A stretch of 64,000 bases of DNA. Origin: Pollutimonas bauzanensis (GTDB taxonomy: Bacteria; Pseudomonadota; Gammaproteobacteria; Burkholderiales; Burkholderiaceae_B). Each line of letters starts with the position of its first letter. Position 1 is the first letter of the stretch. Positions 8,196-17,063 of the stretch are shown piece by piece. The stretch covers positions 16,612 to 80,611 of the forward strand of contig NZ_FQXE01000020.1 in assembly GCF_900129885.1 (NCBI RefSeq), given 5' to 3'. A program made the translations under genes and the position numbers. The notes below the pieces were generated by a model. That model did no database searches, was not told the DNA's origin, and worked only from the letters and a program-made list of their open reading frames with translations.

Positions 8196-9476
8196 ATGGG
8201 CGAGACAATGTCGATTCATATTTATATGCCCGCGATAGGCGCGGGCACCACACAAGGCAGCATTGTTCAATGGAATGTCGCGCCAGGAGACTGGATCCAG
8301 GAGGGGGAGATCATTGCCGAGATTGAAACCGACAAAGCCGTCATCGCGCTCGAAGCCGTGGATAGCGGACGGCTGGAATCGATTCTGGTGCAGGCTGGAG
8401 AGCCCAATGTAGCCGTAGGCGCCCCTATCGCGCTGCTATCGGGGGCAGCCGGCACGACGGAGGCAGGCGCGGCACCGGCAGACGTGGCAGAGGCAGACGT
8501 GGCAGAGGCAGGCGCGGTAGAAGAATGCGCGGTGGAACCGGATGATCCAGTCCGGCGCCTGCTCGCCAGCCCGGCGGCGCGCCATATCGCCCGTTCTTTG
8601 GACATCGATCTGAAGCAAATAAAGGGCTCGGGCCCGAACGGCCGGATCGTGAAATACGATGTGCAGCAAGTCATCGAGGCAAAGGCCATTGAAGCAAAAG
8701 CGGGCGCCAAGGCCGACGTCGCATCGAAGATGGCCCATCCCGCAGCCGACAGGCCGGCCAATGGCGCGGCTGGCGGCGCAAATGCGCCTGCCGCGGCGCC
8801 CGCCAATCTGGCGGCCCATACACCGATGCGCCGAACGATTGCCAAGCGCCTTTCAGAATCAAAGCGCGAAGCGCCGCACTTCTATCTTGAAGTGGAATGC
8901 CGCATGGACAAGCTCATCAAGCTGCGCCAAAAAATCAATGAAGCCACGGACTTCAAATATTCATTGAATGATTTGCTCTGCTATGCCATCAGCCGGGCAT
9001 TCAAAAACAATCCCGTCGTAAACAGCCAGTGGCAAGAAGAAGGCATGTATCAACGCCCTACTCTTGATCTCAACGTTGCCGTCGCAACGGAAGCAGGGCT
9101 TATTACGCCCCTCCTGCGCCGATGCGATCAGCTGTCGCTGTCGGAGATGGCCCGGGAAATTCGCCTGCTGGCTGAATCCGCCAAACAAGGCCGCTTGAAA
9201 CCCGACCAATATGAAAGCGGCGGCCTCACCGTTACCAATCTCGGGATGTATGGCATAACCCGCTTCAGCGCCATCATCAACCCGCCGCAATCGGCCATCG
9301 TGGCCCTGGGGGCGGTCGAACAACGCCCTATTGTGATCAAAGACAAGGTGAAGGCCGGCGCCGTTATTTCAATCACACTTTCAGCCGATCATCGCGTTGT
9401 GGATGGCGCCGTCGCCGCCCGATTCATGGGCGACATCAAAAATCGCATCGAAAACCCCATCAACCTGATCTTATAA
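8196..9476 (+). CDS. Dihydrolipoamide acyltransferase (E2) component
   Basis: 426-residue E2. An N-terminal lipoyl domain carries the modified lysine in the ETDKAV motif (Lys47). An Ala/Glu-rich linker with DVAEA repeats follows, then a peripheral subunit-binding domain at about 115-155 (SPAARHIARSLDIDL...GSGPNGRI). After a second Ala-rich linker comes the catalytic domain, ending in the SADHRVVDG active-site motif. A single lipoyl domain and this length fit acetoin- or branched-chain-type E2. ATG 8196 abuts the GntR stop; ATG 8208 is an alternative. It pairs with the fused E1 encoded upstream. Confidence 0.92.
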   Translation: MGETMSIHIYMPAIGAGTTQGSIVQWNVAPGDWIQEGEIIAEIETDKAVIALEAVDSGRLESILVQAGEPNVAVGAPIALLSGAAGTTEAGAAPADVAEADVAEAGAVEECAVEPDDPVRRLLASPAARHIARSLDIDLKQIKGSGPNGRIVKYDVQQVIEAKAIEAKAGAKADVASKMAHPAADRPANGAAGGANAPAAAPANLAAHTPMRRTIAKRLSESKREAPHFYLEVECRMDKLIKLRQKINEATDFKYSLNDLLCYAISRAFKNNPVVNSQWQEEGMYQRPTLDLNVAVATEAGLITPLLRRCDQLSLSEMAREIRLLAESAKQGRLKPDQYESGGLTVTNLGMYGITRFSAIINPPQSAIVALGAVEQRPIVIKDKVKAGAVISITLSADHRVVDGAVAARFMGDIKNRIENPINLIL

Positions 9477-9495
9477 GTAAATTTAGGAGACATAC

Positions 9496-10689
9496 ATGAA
9501 AACCAGAAAGACTATTGCCGCGTTAGCTTCCATTCATTTTTTCGCGCTGGCGCTGCCGGGCATTGCCACCGCCGAAATAAAAATAGGCTACAACAGCGAC
9601 ATGTCGGCAACCGGGTCCGCTGATTTCGGCGTTTCAGCGCTGGCGGGCGCGCGACAGGCCGCCGACGAAATCAATGCCGCGGGCGGCGTTCTGGGCGAGC
9701 AAATCCGCATCATTGCCCGCGACGATGTGGGGAGCCCGCCCAAATCCATTCAAAATACCAATGAACTCGTCAACAACGAAGGCGTTCATGCAATATTGGG
9801 CGGCGTGAACTCAGGCAATATGCTGGCATGGATGCACATTGTCCAGAACAAGAAAATCCCCGCGATTTCTCCCTCGGCCACGGCGACCGAGATTACCAAT
9901 CGCTATGCGAAACAAGGGCAGAATTATATTTTCCGCGTTTCCATGCGCGACCTGGACCAAATCACTTTGCTTGCCGCTTATGCCGCCAAAGCAACGAAGA
10001 ACCAGAAAGTCGCCATTATTGCCGACTCCACTGGATATGGTCAGCAAGGAGCCAAAGACGCCGCCGCAGTTTTAAAGCTCCACGGCATCACTCCCGTCAC
10101 CACTGAGAAATTCGGGCCCTCCGACACGGACATGACATCCCAGTTGAACAAGATTCGCGCGAGCGGAGCGGATACGCTGATCGTTTATGCGCTGGCCGAT
10201 GCGAACGCACATGTCATGCGCAGCCTGGACAAGATCGGCTACAACCCCGTCACACTGGGTTCCTGGGCCAACTTGAGCTCGCCTTTCTTGCGTGTCGCCG
10301 GCCCCGACCTGGCCAAGAGAATGATCTTTTCCGCTTCGATCACCGAAGACTCCACGCCCGAGTCGCGCGCGCTTTACGACACCATCATCCGTAAAGACGG
10401 AAAATTGCCAACCTATGTCTTTGCCGCCCACGCCTATGATTCCGTGAAATTGCTGGCTGCCGCTTTCGAGCAGGCAAAAACGACCGACGGCGAGGCGGTA
10501 CAGCGGGCGCTCGAAAACCTGAACGGGGTCAAGGGCGTCATTAAAACCTACGATGCGCCGTTCACCCCAAGCAACCATGAGGCGCTTTCTTATAAAGATT
10601 TCCGCTTGGTGCGCTGGGTCGACGGCAAGGTCGTTTCCGTCGAAGATGAAATAACGAAGAGCCTTACACCGGCTGATTTAAAACAATAA
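9496..10689 (+). CDS. ABC transporter substrate-binding protein, Leu/Ile/Val-type
   Basis: 397-residue periplasmic protein with a cleavable signal peptide of about 27 residues ending ...IATA. It has the two-lobed type I fold of LivJ-type receptors (IKIGYNSDMSATG opening, GGVLG, AHAYDSVKLLA near the end). It lies 19 bp after E2 with an AGGAG Shine-Dalgarno. It is the receptor for the LivH / LivM-LivG / LivF importer encoded at 12574-15991. Receptors of this family also bind aromatic acids, amides and short hydroxy acids, so the link to the E1/E2 operon suggests it imports that pathway's substrate rather than amino acids. Confidence 0.88.
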   Translation: MKTRKTIAALASIHFFALALPGIATAEIKIGYNSDMSATGSADFGVSALAGARQAADEINAAGGVLGEQIRIIARDDVGSPPKSIQNTNELVNNEGVHAILGGVNSGNMLAWMHIVQNKKIPAISPSATATEITNRYAKQGQNYIFRVSMRDLDQITLLAAYAAKATKNQKVAIIADSTGYGQQGAKDAAAVLKLHGITPVTTEKFGPSDTDMTSQLNKIRASGADTLIVYALADANAHVMRSLDKIGYNPVTLGSWANLSSPFLRVAGPDLAKRMIFSASITEDSTPESRALYDTIIRKDGKLPTYVFAAHAYDSVKLLAAAFEQAKTTDGEAVQRALENLNGVKGVIKTYDAPFTPSNHEALSYKDFRLVRWVDGKVVSVEDEITKSLTPADLKQ

Positions 10690-10696
10690 AAAACAT

Positions 10697-10732
10697 GCGA
10701 TAGGGGCGAAGGCGCCAGCCTTCGCCTATTGC
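10697..10732 (+). terminator. Strong hairpin between binding-protein and GMC genes
   Basis: GGCGAAGGC pairs with GCCTTCGCC (GCCA loop), and the stem extends outward through ATAG/CTAT past a two-base bulge. It lies just after the binding-protein stop. There is no T-run, so it more probably protects the 3' end of the highly expressed binding-protein message or attenuates read-through than terminates it outright. Confidence 0.5.
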
Positions 10733-10811
10733 AATGCCGCCAGGCGGATTCAGGCCGCAATGCGTCGGCTCCCCTGAGCCATTCGCCAACCCTTTCTTCC
10801 GGAACCGCTCC

Positions 10812-12434
10812 ATGACTGATACTGCGCAAAAATTCGATTACGTCATTGTAGGATCCGGCGCGGCCGGCGCGATTCTGGCCAACCGTCTGAGCGCCCATGG
10901 CGCCTCGGTTTGCCTGCTGGAAGCCGGCCCGCCGGACAACCATCCCTTTCTTCACATCCCGGCGGGTTTCATCAAGGTCATCTTCAATCCCCGGTATGCC
11001 TGGCTTTTCTCGACCGAGCCTACAGACAAGACCAACGGGCGCAGCATTCCGATTCCACAGGGCCGCACCCTTGGCGGCTCCACGTCCATCAACGGCCTGG
11101 TCTACAACCGCGGGCAGGACGGCGACTTCGACCACTGGGCGCAATTGGGCAACGACGGCTGGTCCTTCAAGGACGTGCTGCCATACTTCAAGTCCATGGA
11201 GCGGCGCATTGGCGGCGACGACGGGTACCGCGGCCGCCAGGGCGAGCTGCCCGTCAGCGACATCGACTGGATTCATCCGATCTGCGAAGCATTTATCCAG
11301 GGCGCCATGCAGCAAGGCATGCCGCGCACCGCCGATTACAACGGCGGCCCGCAGGACGGCGTCGGCTACTTCCAGCGCACGATCCACAATGGCTGGCGCA
11401 TGAGCACTGCGCGCAGCTTCCTCAAGCCGATACGCGGCAGGGCCAACTTGCATATCAAGACGCATTCCCTGGCGACCCGCATCCTGTTCGAAAACAAGCG
11501 GGCTGTCGGCGTGCGCTATTCGCATCCATCGGGCCGGGGGCCGGCTCGCACTGTGCTGGCCAACAAAGAGGTCATTGTTGCCTGCGGCGCCATCAATACC
11601 CCCAAGCTGCTGCAGTTGTCGGGCATTGGGCCGGCCGCGCTGCTGCAAGAAAAAGGCATCGCGGTGGTGCACGATCTGCCGGGTGTAGGCGAAAACCTCA
11701 GCGACCACTATTCTGTGCGCGTGGTGGCCAAGGTCAAGGGGGAAAAAACACTCAACGAATTGGCGCGAGGCCTGAACCTGGGCGCGCAGGTCCTGCACTG
11801 GATGCGCAAAAAGCCCAGCATCATGGCGCTGAGCCCGTCCCTGGTGCACTGGTTCTGGAAGTCCCAGCCGCATCTGGACTGCGCCGACTTGCAAGGGGTT
11901 TTTACACCCGCAAGCTACAAGGAAGGCTATGTCGGCCGTCTGGATAACTTCTCCGGCATGACGGCCGGCGTCTGGCAGCACCGGCCGCTGAGCCGCGGCT
12001 ACGTTCGCATCCAATCGTCCGATCCGTTCGAGTCGCCTATTGTGCAACCCAATTACCTGGAGCATCCCGATGATCAGCGGACGCTGGTGAACGGTATCAA
12101 GCTGGCGCGCAAATTGTTGCGGGCGGACGCCCTCAAGCCCTATTTCGAGAAGGAAACGCTGCCGGGCGATATGTGCCAATCGGAAGATGAGCTTTTCGAC
12201 TTCGCGCGGCGCTTCGGGGTTTCTTCCTACCATGTGAACGGCACCGCGCACATGGGGCCGCCTTCCGACAAGCGGGCCGTGGTCGACCAAGAGCTGCGCG
12301 TCTACGGCCTGCAGAATCTCCGCATCGTCGATTCATCCGTCATGCCATCCATCCCTTCGGCGAATGTGTGCGCATCGACCATGATGATAGGCAATCGGGC
12401 CGGCGACCTGATCCTCGGCAAACGGCATTCATAA
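10812..12434 (+). CDS. GMC-family FAD-dependent oxidoreductase (choline/alcohol dehydrogenase-like)
   Basis: 540-residue flavoprotein. The FAD-binding GSGAAG motif near residue 16 and the following LLEAGP acidic strand are clear, as are the GMC signature 1 around GRTLGGSTSINGLVYNRG and signature 2 around GAINTPKLLQLSGIGP. The active-site His lies in SSYHVNGTAHMG, and the C-terminus has IVDSSVMPSIPSANV. It oxidises an alcohol to an aldehyde, passing electrons to quinone or oxygen. ATG 10812 starts the conserved fold; the frame is open 26 codons further 5'. Placement between a receptor and its permeases suggests it performs the first oxidation of the imported compound. Confidence 0.9.
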   Translation: MTDTAQKFDYVIVGSGAAGAILANRLSAHGASVCLLEAGPPDNHPFLHIPAGFIKVIFNPRYAWLFSTEPTDKTNGRSIPIPQGRTLGGSTSINGLVYNRGQDGDFDHWAQLGNDGWSFKDVLPYFKSMERRIGGDDGYRGRQGELPVSDIDWIHPICEAFIQGAMQQGMPRTADYNGGPQDGVGYFQRTIHNGWRMSTARSFLKPIRGRANLHIKTHSLATRILFENKRAVGVRYSHPSGRGPARTVLANKEVIVACGAINTPKLLQLSGIGPAALLQEKGIAVVHDLPGVGENLSDHYSVRVVAKVKGEKTLNELARGLNLGAQVLHWMRKKPSIMALSPSLVHWFWKSQPHLDCADLQGVFTPASYKEGYVGRLDNFSGMTAGVWQHRPLSRGYVRIQSSDPFESPIVQPNYLEHPDDQRTLVNGIKLARKLLRADALKPYFEKETLPGDMCQSEDELFDFARRFGVSSYHVNGTAHMGPPSDKRAVVDQELRVYGLQNLRIVDSSVMPSIPSANVCASTMMIGNRAGDLILGKRHS

Positions 12435-12450
12435 AACTTCAGGAGACAGA

Positions 12451-12567
12451 ATGTTTACATCCATCGCCCATAGCTCCGGCGCCTCGGGCCGGCAAACCAC
12501 AGCGGTGCAAGCCGGCAATATGGCCGGGGCAAGCGCGCGCGCGCAGGCCGGCCGTTCTTTCAGGTAA
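12451..12567 (+). CDS. Possible 38-residue leader peptide
   Basis: A short frame with an excellent AGGAGA Shine-Dalgarno seven bases before its ATG fills the gap between the GMC gene and livH, ending 6 bp before the livH start. It is rich in Ala, Gly, Ser and Gln with no hydrophobic segment or known motif. It may be a translational leader that couples livH to the upstream message, or chance. I cannot assign a function. Confidence 0.35.
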   Translation: MFTSIAHSSGASGRQTTAVQAGNMAGASARAQAGRSFR

Positions 12568-12573
12568 AAGCAA

Positions 12574-13488
12574 ATGGATATTCTTCAAGCGATTTTCAGT
12601 GGCCTGGCGATGGGCAGCGTATATGCTTTGGTCGCCTTCGGGTTCAGCATTACGTACACCACCACCAAAACATTCAATTTCGGCCAGGGCGCATTTCTTG
12701 CCGCGTCAGGCCTGATCGGCGTCAGCGCGGTGCTGTTCTACAGCCAAGGCAAGCTCATCGGCTTTCCGGCGCCAGAGGATGTGACATGGCCGTCGTTCGT
12801 TTTCGCCCTGGTGGTCAGCGCGGCGATCATGAGCCTGCTGGGCTATGTGCTCTACCAGACGGCCATCAAGCATTTTGTCGGCGAGCAAGGGCTATCGTGG
12901 GTAATGAGCACCATTGGCTTCGGCATCCTGGTGCAGAACATCGCCCTGATGATCTGGGGCCCGGCGCCCCTGGCACTGGCATCGCCCATGGGCGACGGCG
13001 TAATTCATATCATGGGCGCCGGCGTGCGGCCGCAGGAAATTCTCGTATTCTGCGTCACCCTGGTGTTGATGGTCGCGTTCGACTGGGCGCTGCACGCCAC
13101 CAAAATGGGCAAGGCCGTGCGGGCCGTGGCCTTCAGCAAGTCGACCGCGAGCCTCATGGGAATAAATGCCAATGCCGTTGCCATCAGTGTTTTTGCCATC
13201 AGCTCCGCCCTTGCCGCGATAGCCGGCGTCATGATCGCGCCTATCGCCACGGCCTCGGTATTCGTGGGCACGCTGCTGGCGCTCAAGGCGTTTTCGGCCG
13301 CTATCCTGGGCGGGCTGGATAATCCGCGCGGCTGCATCTTCGGCGGATTCCTCATCGGGCTGCTCGAATCGCTCATCGGGCTGTGGTACTCCAACCTGCG
13401 CGAGATCGCGGTGTTTGCCTTGATCATCGTTGTCCTGTATTTCCGGCCTGCCGGTCTGCTCGGCAAAGTCCATGTGGAAAAAGTATGA
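12574..13488 (+). CDS. Branched-chain-type ABC importer permease, LivH-like
   Basis: 304-residue inner-membrane permease with about eight hydrophobic helices, starting with the family-typical MDILQAIFSGLAMGSVYALVA-like segment and containing the cytoplasmic EAA-like region (MGKAVRAVAFSKSTASLMGIN). It forms the heterodimeric channel with the permease half of the next protein. It overlaps that gene by 4 bp (ATGA), a sign of translational coupling. Confidence 0.92.
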   Translation: MDILQAIFSGLAMGSVYALVAFGFSITYTTTKTFNFGQGAFLAASGLIGVSAVLFYSQGKLIGFPAPEDVTWPSFVFALVVSAAIMSLLGYVLYQTAIKHFVGEQGLSWVMSTIGFGILVQNIALMIWGPAPLALASPMGDGVIHIMGAGVRPQEILVFCVTLVLMVAFDWALHATKMGKAVRAVAFSKSTASLMGINANAVAISVFAISSALAAIAGVMIAPIATASVFVGTLLALKAFSAAILGGLDNPRGCIFGGFLIGLLESLIGLWYSNLREIAVFALIIVVLYFRPAGLLGKVHVEKV

Positions 13489-15257
13489 AATCAGCCAAGA
13501 TTCTCTTTCCGTGCCTGATTGGCGCGGCCCTGATAGCGCTGGCCTACTCCGGCCTCAATGATTTTTACCTGCTGATCCTGTTCAATATCGGCGTCTATCA
13601 CATTGCCGCCTCAGGCTTCAACATCCTCGTGGGCCAGGCAGGGCAAAAATCCCTGGGGCACGCCGGCCTCTTCGGGGTAGGCGCCTACACGGCGGCGCTG
13701 CTGACCGTCAACCACGGCGTGAACCCGTGGCTGGCGCTCCTGGCCGCGGCAGTGATATCGGCTGTGTTCGGCATCCTGATCGCCATTCCCGCCTTGCGCG
13801 TCAAAGGGCCGAGCCTGGCCATGATTACCATAGCCTTCGGCCTGCTCATCGAGAAGATCGCATCTGAATGGACGGACGTTCTCAAAGGGCAGGAAGGCTT
13901 CTACGGGATTTCGCCGCTCAGCATCAACGGCGTGCCGCTGGACAGCCGGCAGTGGGTGGTGGTGGTCGTGGCGCTGGGGCTGGCGTGTTATGCCATGACG
14001 TCGCTGCTGCTAAAGGGACGGTTCGGCCGCGGGTTCGCGGCGGTGCGCACGTCGGAAATCGCCACTGAATGCGTAGGGATCAGTGTCTTGCGGTTCAAAA
14101 TACTCGCCTTCGTCATCAGCGCGGTGACCTGCGGAATCGCAGGCGCCCTGGTCGCCCAGCAAAACCAGTACATCAATTCCGACTTTGTGAATTTCAATCT
14201 GTCGGTATTCCTGCTGGTGCTCGTGTTGTTTGGCGGCCGCACTCCCGCCGGCGCGTTGCTCGGCGCAATACTGCTCACTGTGATAGACGCCGTGCTGGCG
14301 CGCTGGCCTGAAGTGCAGCATTTCGCCTATGGCGCCATCCTGCTGTTTGCGCTCTATGCCATGCCCGATGGCCTCGCCGGCGTCATCTCGCGGCTGACAC
14401 GCAAGCGCGCCAAAGCGCCGGCGGGCGACACGGGCGACACTACCCTGGACGGCGCCTGGACCACGCCAGGGCCGGACAATGGGCCGGGCGCCGGCCAAGA
14501 ACTGCTGCAGGTGCGAGATCTCTACAAAGCCTATGGCGGCGTCGTGCCAACGAACAAGCTGTCGTTCTCGCTCAAAAAGGGCACCATCACGTCATTGATC
14601 GGGCCCAATGGCGCCGGCAAAACGACCACGCTCAATCTCTTGTCGGGGCTGGTCAGGCGCGATTCGGGCACGATCACCTTCAAGGGACGGGAAATCAGCA
14701 GCGCTTCGCCCAACGCCATTGCCGCGCTGGGCCTGGGCCGCACGTTCCAGAACCTGAAACTTTTCCAGGGCCTGACCGCTCTCGAAAACGTCATGGTCGG
14801 GCTGTATCGCGTGCAGAAATCGGGCTTCTTCTCGAACTTGCTGGGCTTGCCGGGCAGCTTGCGGGAAGAGCGCGAGATCGAACGGAAAGCCCACGATGTG
14901 CTGCGCTTCTTCGGGATGGAACAGCACGCCTGCGATATTGCGGACAGCCTGCCTTATGGCTTGCAGCGCCGCCTGGAGATTGCCCGGGCGGTGGCCGCGG
15001 TGCCGGACCTGCTTCTGCTGGACGAGCCCGCGGCCGGCCTGAATCCCAACGAGACTGAGGCCCTGACGGAATTGATCGTCAAGCTGCGCGACAAGGGATT
15101 GACCATATTGCTGATCGAGCACCACATGGACCTCGTGATGGCTATTTCAGACCACGTCATCGTGCTCGACTATGGCGTGAAGATTGCCTCCGGCCTGCCG
15201 GATCACATTCAACAGAATCCCAAAGTGATCGAAGCCTATTTGGGCGTGCCAGCCTAG
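13485..15257 (+). CDS. Fused LivM permease - LivG ATPase of branched-chain-type importer
   Basis: 590-residue fusion. Residues 1 to about 320 are a LivM-type permease (SGFNILVGQAGQKSLGHAG, LRVKGPSLAMITIAFG, VGISVLRFKILAFVIS). A linker of about 30 polar residues follows. Residues about 345-590 are a LivG-type ATPase with Walker A GPNGAGKT near 373, the family insert after GLGRTFQNLKLF, a signature replaced by LPYGLQRRLEIAR, Walker B LLLLDEP and the switch His in IEHHMD. The fusion enforces 1:1 stoichiometry, and LivF supplies the second ATPase. Such fusions recur in proteobacteria. The start at 13485 overlaps livH. Confidence 0.93.
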   Translation: MKSAKILFPCLIGAALIALAYSGLNDFYLLILFNIGVYHIAASGFNILVGQAGQKSLGHAGLFGVGAYTAALLTVNHGVNPWLALLAAAVISAVFGILIAIPALRVKGPSLAMITIAFGLLIEKIASEWTDVLKGQEGFYGISPLSINGVPLDSRQWVVVVVALGLACYAMTSLLLKGRFGRGFAAVRTSEIATECVGISVLRFKILAFVISAVTCGIAGALVAQQNQYINSDFVNFNLSVFLLVLVLFGGRTPAGALLGAILLTVIDAVLARWPEVQHFAYGAILLFALYAMPDGLAGVISRLTRKRAKAPAGDTGDTTLDGAWTTPGPDNGPGAGQELLQVRDLYKAYGGVVPTNKLSFSLKKGTITSLIGPNGAGKTTTLNLLSGLVRRDSGTITFKGREISSASPNAIAALGLGRTFQNLKLFQGLTALENVMVGLYRVQKSGFFSNLLGLPGSLREEREIERKAHDVLRFFGMEQHACDIADSLPYGLQRRLEIARAVAAVPDLLLLDEPAAGLNPNETEALTELIVKLRDKGLTILLIEHHMDLVMAISDHVIVLDYGVKIASGLPDHIQQNPKVIEAYLGVPA

Positions 15258-15268
15258 GAGCTGTATCT

Positions 15269-15991
15269 ATGCAACGCTTATTAAACGTCAAGAATCTCTC
15301 GGTCGACTACGGGGCCATCAAGGCGCTCAAGCAGGTTACGCTGCATGTGGACGAGAATGAAATCGTTACCCTGATCGGGGGCAACGGCGCGGGAAAAAGC
15401 ACCCTGATGCGGGCTTTGTCCGGCATCGTGCCTGCCAGCGGAGCCGTAGAGTTCCTGGGCGAAGATCTGATGCCCGTCAGCGCCCACAAGCGGGTAAGCG
15501 CGGGAATCGCCCACGTACCGGAAGGCCGGCAGGTCTTTCCCGACCAGACCGTGCTGGACAATTTGCTGATCGGCGCCTACCTGCGCAAGACATCGCGCAA
15601 GAAACTGGAACAAGAGATCGATCACTTTTTCGATTTGTTCCCCCGCCTCGGCGAACGCCAAAACCAGGTGGCGGGCACCTTGTCGGGCGGGGAACAGCAG
15701 ATGCTGGCCATCTGCCGCGCGCTTATGAGCAAGCCGCGCCTGCTGATGCTGGATGAGCCCTCGCTGGGACTGGCGCCGCAAATCGTCGCCGATGTGTTCA
15801 AGATCATCCGGTCGCTGCGTGAGCAAGGCATCACTATCCTGCTCGTCGAACAAATGGCCAACCAGGCGCTGGCAATATCGGACCGCGCCTACGTGCTGGA
15901 GGTCGGCTCCATCGTCATGCAGGGCACCGGCGAGGAATTGCTGCACAGTGAGAAGGTGCGCGAAGCCTACCTCGGCAAACAGAAACGTTAG
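15269..15991 (+). CDS. Branched-chain-type ABC importer ATPase, LivF-like
   Basis: 240-residue ATPase with Walker A (GGNGAGKST), the LivF-typical HVPEGRQVFPDQTVLDNL segment, signature LSGGEQQM, Walker B LLMLDEP and a C-terminal EVGSIVMQGTGEELL. It starts 11 bp after the LivM-LivG gene behind TAGGAG. It is the last gene of the rightward unit that began at 3789; a large hairpin follows. Confidence 0.93.
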   Translation: MQRLLNVKNLSVDYGAIKALKQVTLHVDENEIVTLIGGNGAGKSTLMRALSGIVPASGAVEFLGEDLMPVSAHKRVSAGIAHVPEGRQVFPDQTVLDNLLIGAYLRKTSRKKLEQEIDHFFDLFPRLGERQNQVAGTLSGGEQQMLAICRALMSKPRLLMLDEPSLGLAPQIVADVFKIIRSLREQGITILLVEQMANQALAISDRAYVLEVGSIVMQGTGEELLHSEKVREAYLGKQKR

Positions 15992-15998
15992 GTCGCTC

Positions 15999-16032
15999 CG
16001 GCCGGCCAGACCCGCGCGGGATCTGGCGGCCG
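15999..16032. terminator. Bidirectional hairpin between convergent operons
   Basis: A 12-nt arm (15999-16010) pairs with 16022-16032 with one bulged base, and the 10-nt loop is itself palindromic. It separates livF from the convergent proline racemase-family gene. No strong T-run lies on either side. Confidence 0.5.
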
Positions 16033-16040
16033 CAACCCGG

Positions 16041-17054
16041 CTAGCGCACTATGAAGCCGGCGGCGACGGGGTCGTTCTTGTCGATGATCCATCGCGCCGT
16101 GCCCAGCATGCTGGCGGTGCCTTTGACGGTCGGGCGGACGCCGCGCTTGCCGTTGAGGTCCACCTCGCCCAGCAGGCAGCCCTCGAAGGTGCCGCTGCCC
16201 AGCAGCCCTTCGGATTTGATGGGCTGGTTGAAGCCGAGCTTGCCGCGGGCTTCGAACATGGCCATCATCGCGCTGGTGCCTGTGCCGCCGGGCGAGCGGT
16301 CGAGTTGTCCGGCGCTGAATACATGCACGTTCTTGTAGAACGCGCCGGGGATGGTCGGTTGATGCCAGAAGGTGATGAAGTTCAGGTCATTGATGTGCTT
16401 TTGCGTGGGATGCTGGATTTTGTATTGCTGGTTGATCTGGTCGCGGGCGATCAGGCCCATTTCGATCAGTTCGCTGCCATTTTCAGGGGAAATCCGCAGG
16501 CCGGTGTCGGACAAGTCTATGATGCCGAAATAGTTGCCGCCCCAGACGATATCGGCCTTGACCTCGCCGTATCTGGGTAGCGTGATGGACAGGTCCTGGG
16601 TCTCGACATAGGCCGGCACGTTCTCGAAGCAGGTGGAATGGACCTGGTCGCCCGTGGATTCGACTTCGGCGGTGACCAGGCCCGCGGTGGTTTCGAAACG
16701 GATGGTCGTCCTGCCGCTGTCGCCGCGCGGCACCATGCCCAGCGACACCATGACCATGGCGACGGCAATGGTGCCGTGGCCGCACATGTGCGAATAGGTT
16801 TCGCCATCGATGTAGATCAGGCCCGCGTCGTAGTCGGGGCTGGACGGCGGCGTCAGGAACACGCCGAACATGTCGTTGTGCCCGCGCGGCTCGCGCATCA
16901 GCGATTTGCGCACCCAGTCATAGTTCTGCGCCAGGAAATTCCGTTTTTCCAGGATGGTGGACTGGGCGGGATAAGGGATGCCATTGTGGATGATGCACAA
17001 GGGCTCGCCTTCGGTGTGAGTATAAATAACATCAAAAACTTCCTGCTTCAACAT
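16041..17054 (-). CDS. Proline racemase-family protein with second catalytic Cys replaced by Gly
   Basis: 337-residue member of the proline racemase / hydroxyproline epimerase / trans-3-hydroxyproline dehydratase family. The HTEGEP opening, the first active-site Cys91 in MCGHG, WGGNYF and the RSPxGTGTSA loop are all present. At the position of the second catalytic cysteine the residue is Gly256 (RSPGGTGTSA). Epimerases need two cysteines and the known dehydratases carry Thr or Ser there, so this protein probably has a dehydratase-like, lyase or other one-base activity. It is the last gene of a leftward potDABC-like operon (9 bp after the permease), so it probably acts on the imported compound. 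Confidence 0.85.
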   Translation of the reverse strand: MLKQEVFDVIYTHTEGEPLCIIHNGIPYPAQSTILEKRNFLAQNYDWVRKSLMREPRGHNDMFGVFLTPPSSPDYDAGLIYIDGETYSHMCGHGTIAVAMVMVSLGMVPRGDSGRTTIRFETTAGLVTAEVESTGDQVHSTCFENVPAYVETQDLSITLPRYGEVKADIVWGGNYFGIIDLSDTGLRISPENGSELIEMGLIARDQINQQYKIQHPTQKHINDLNFITFWHQPTIPGAFYKNVHVFSAGQLDRSPGGTGTSAMMAMFEARGKLGFNQPIKSEGLLGSGTFEGCLLGEVDLNGKRGVRPTVKGTASMLGTARWIIDKNDPVAAGFIVR

Positions 17055-17063
17055 ATGCCGCTC

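Noticed and set aside
10590..12290. A 566-codon antisense frame opposite the GMC oxidoreductase gene
   Set aside because: The sense strand encodes a full, motif-complete GMC enzyme. The antisense product has no recognisable motif.
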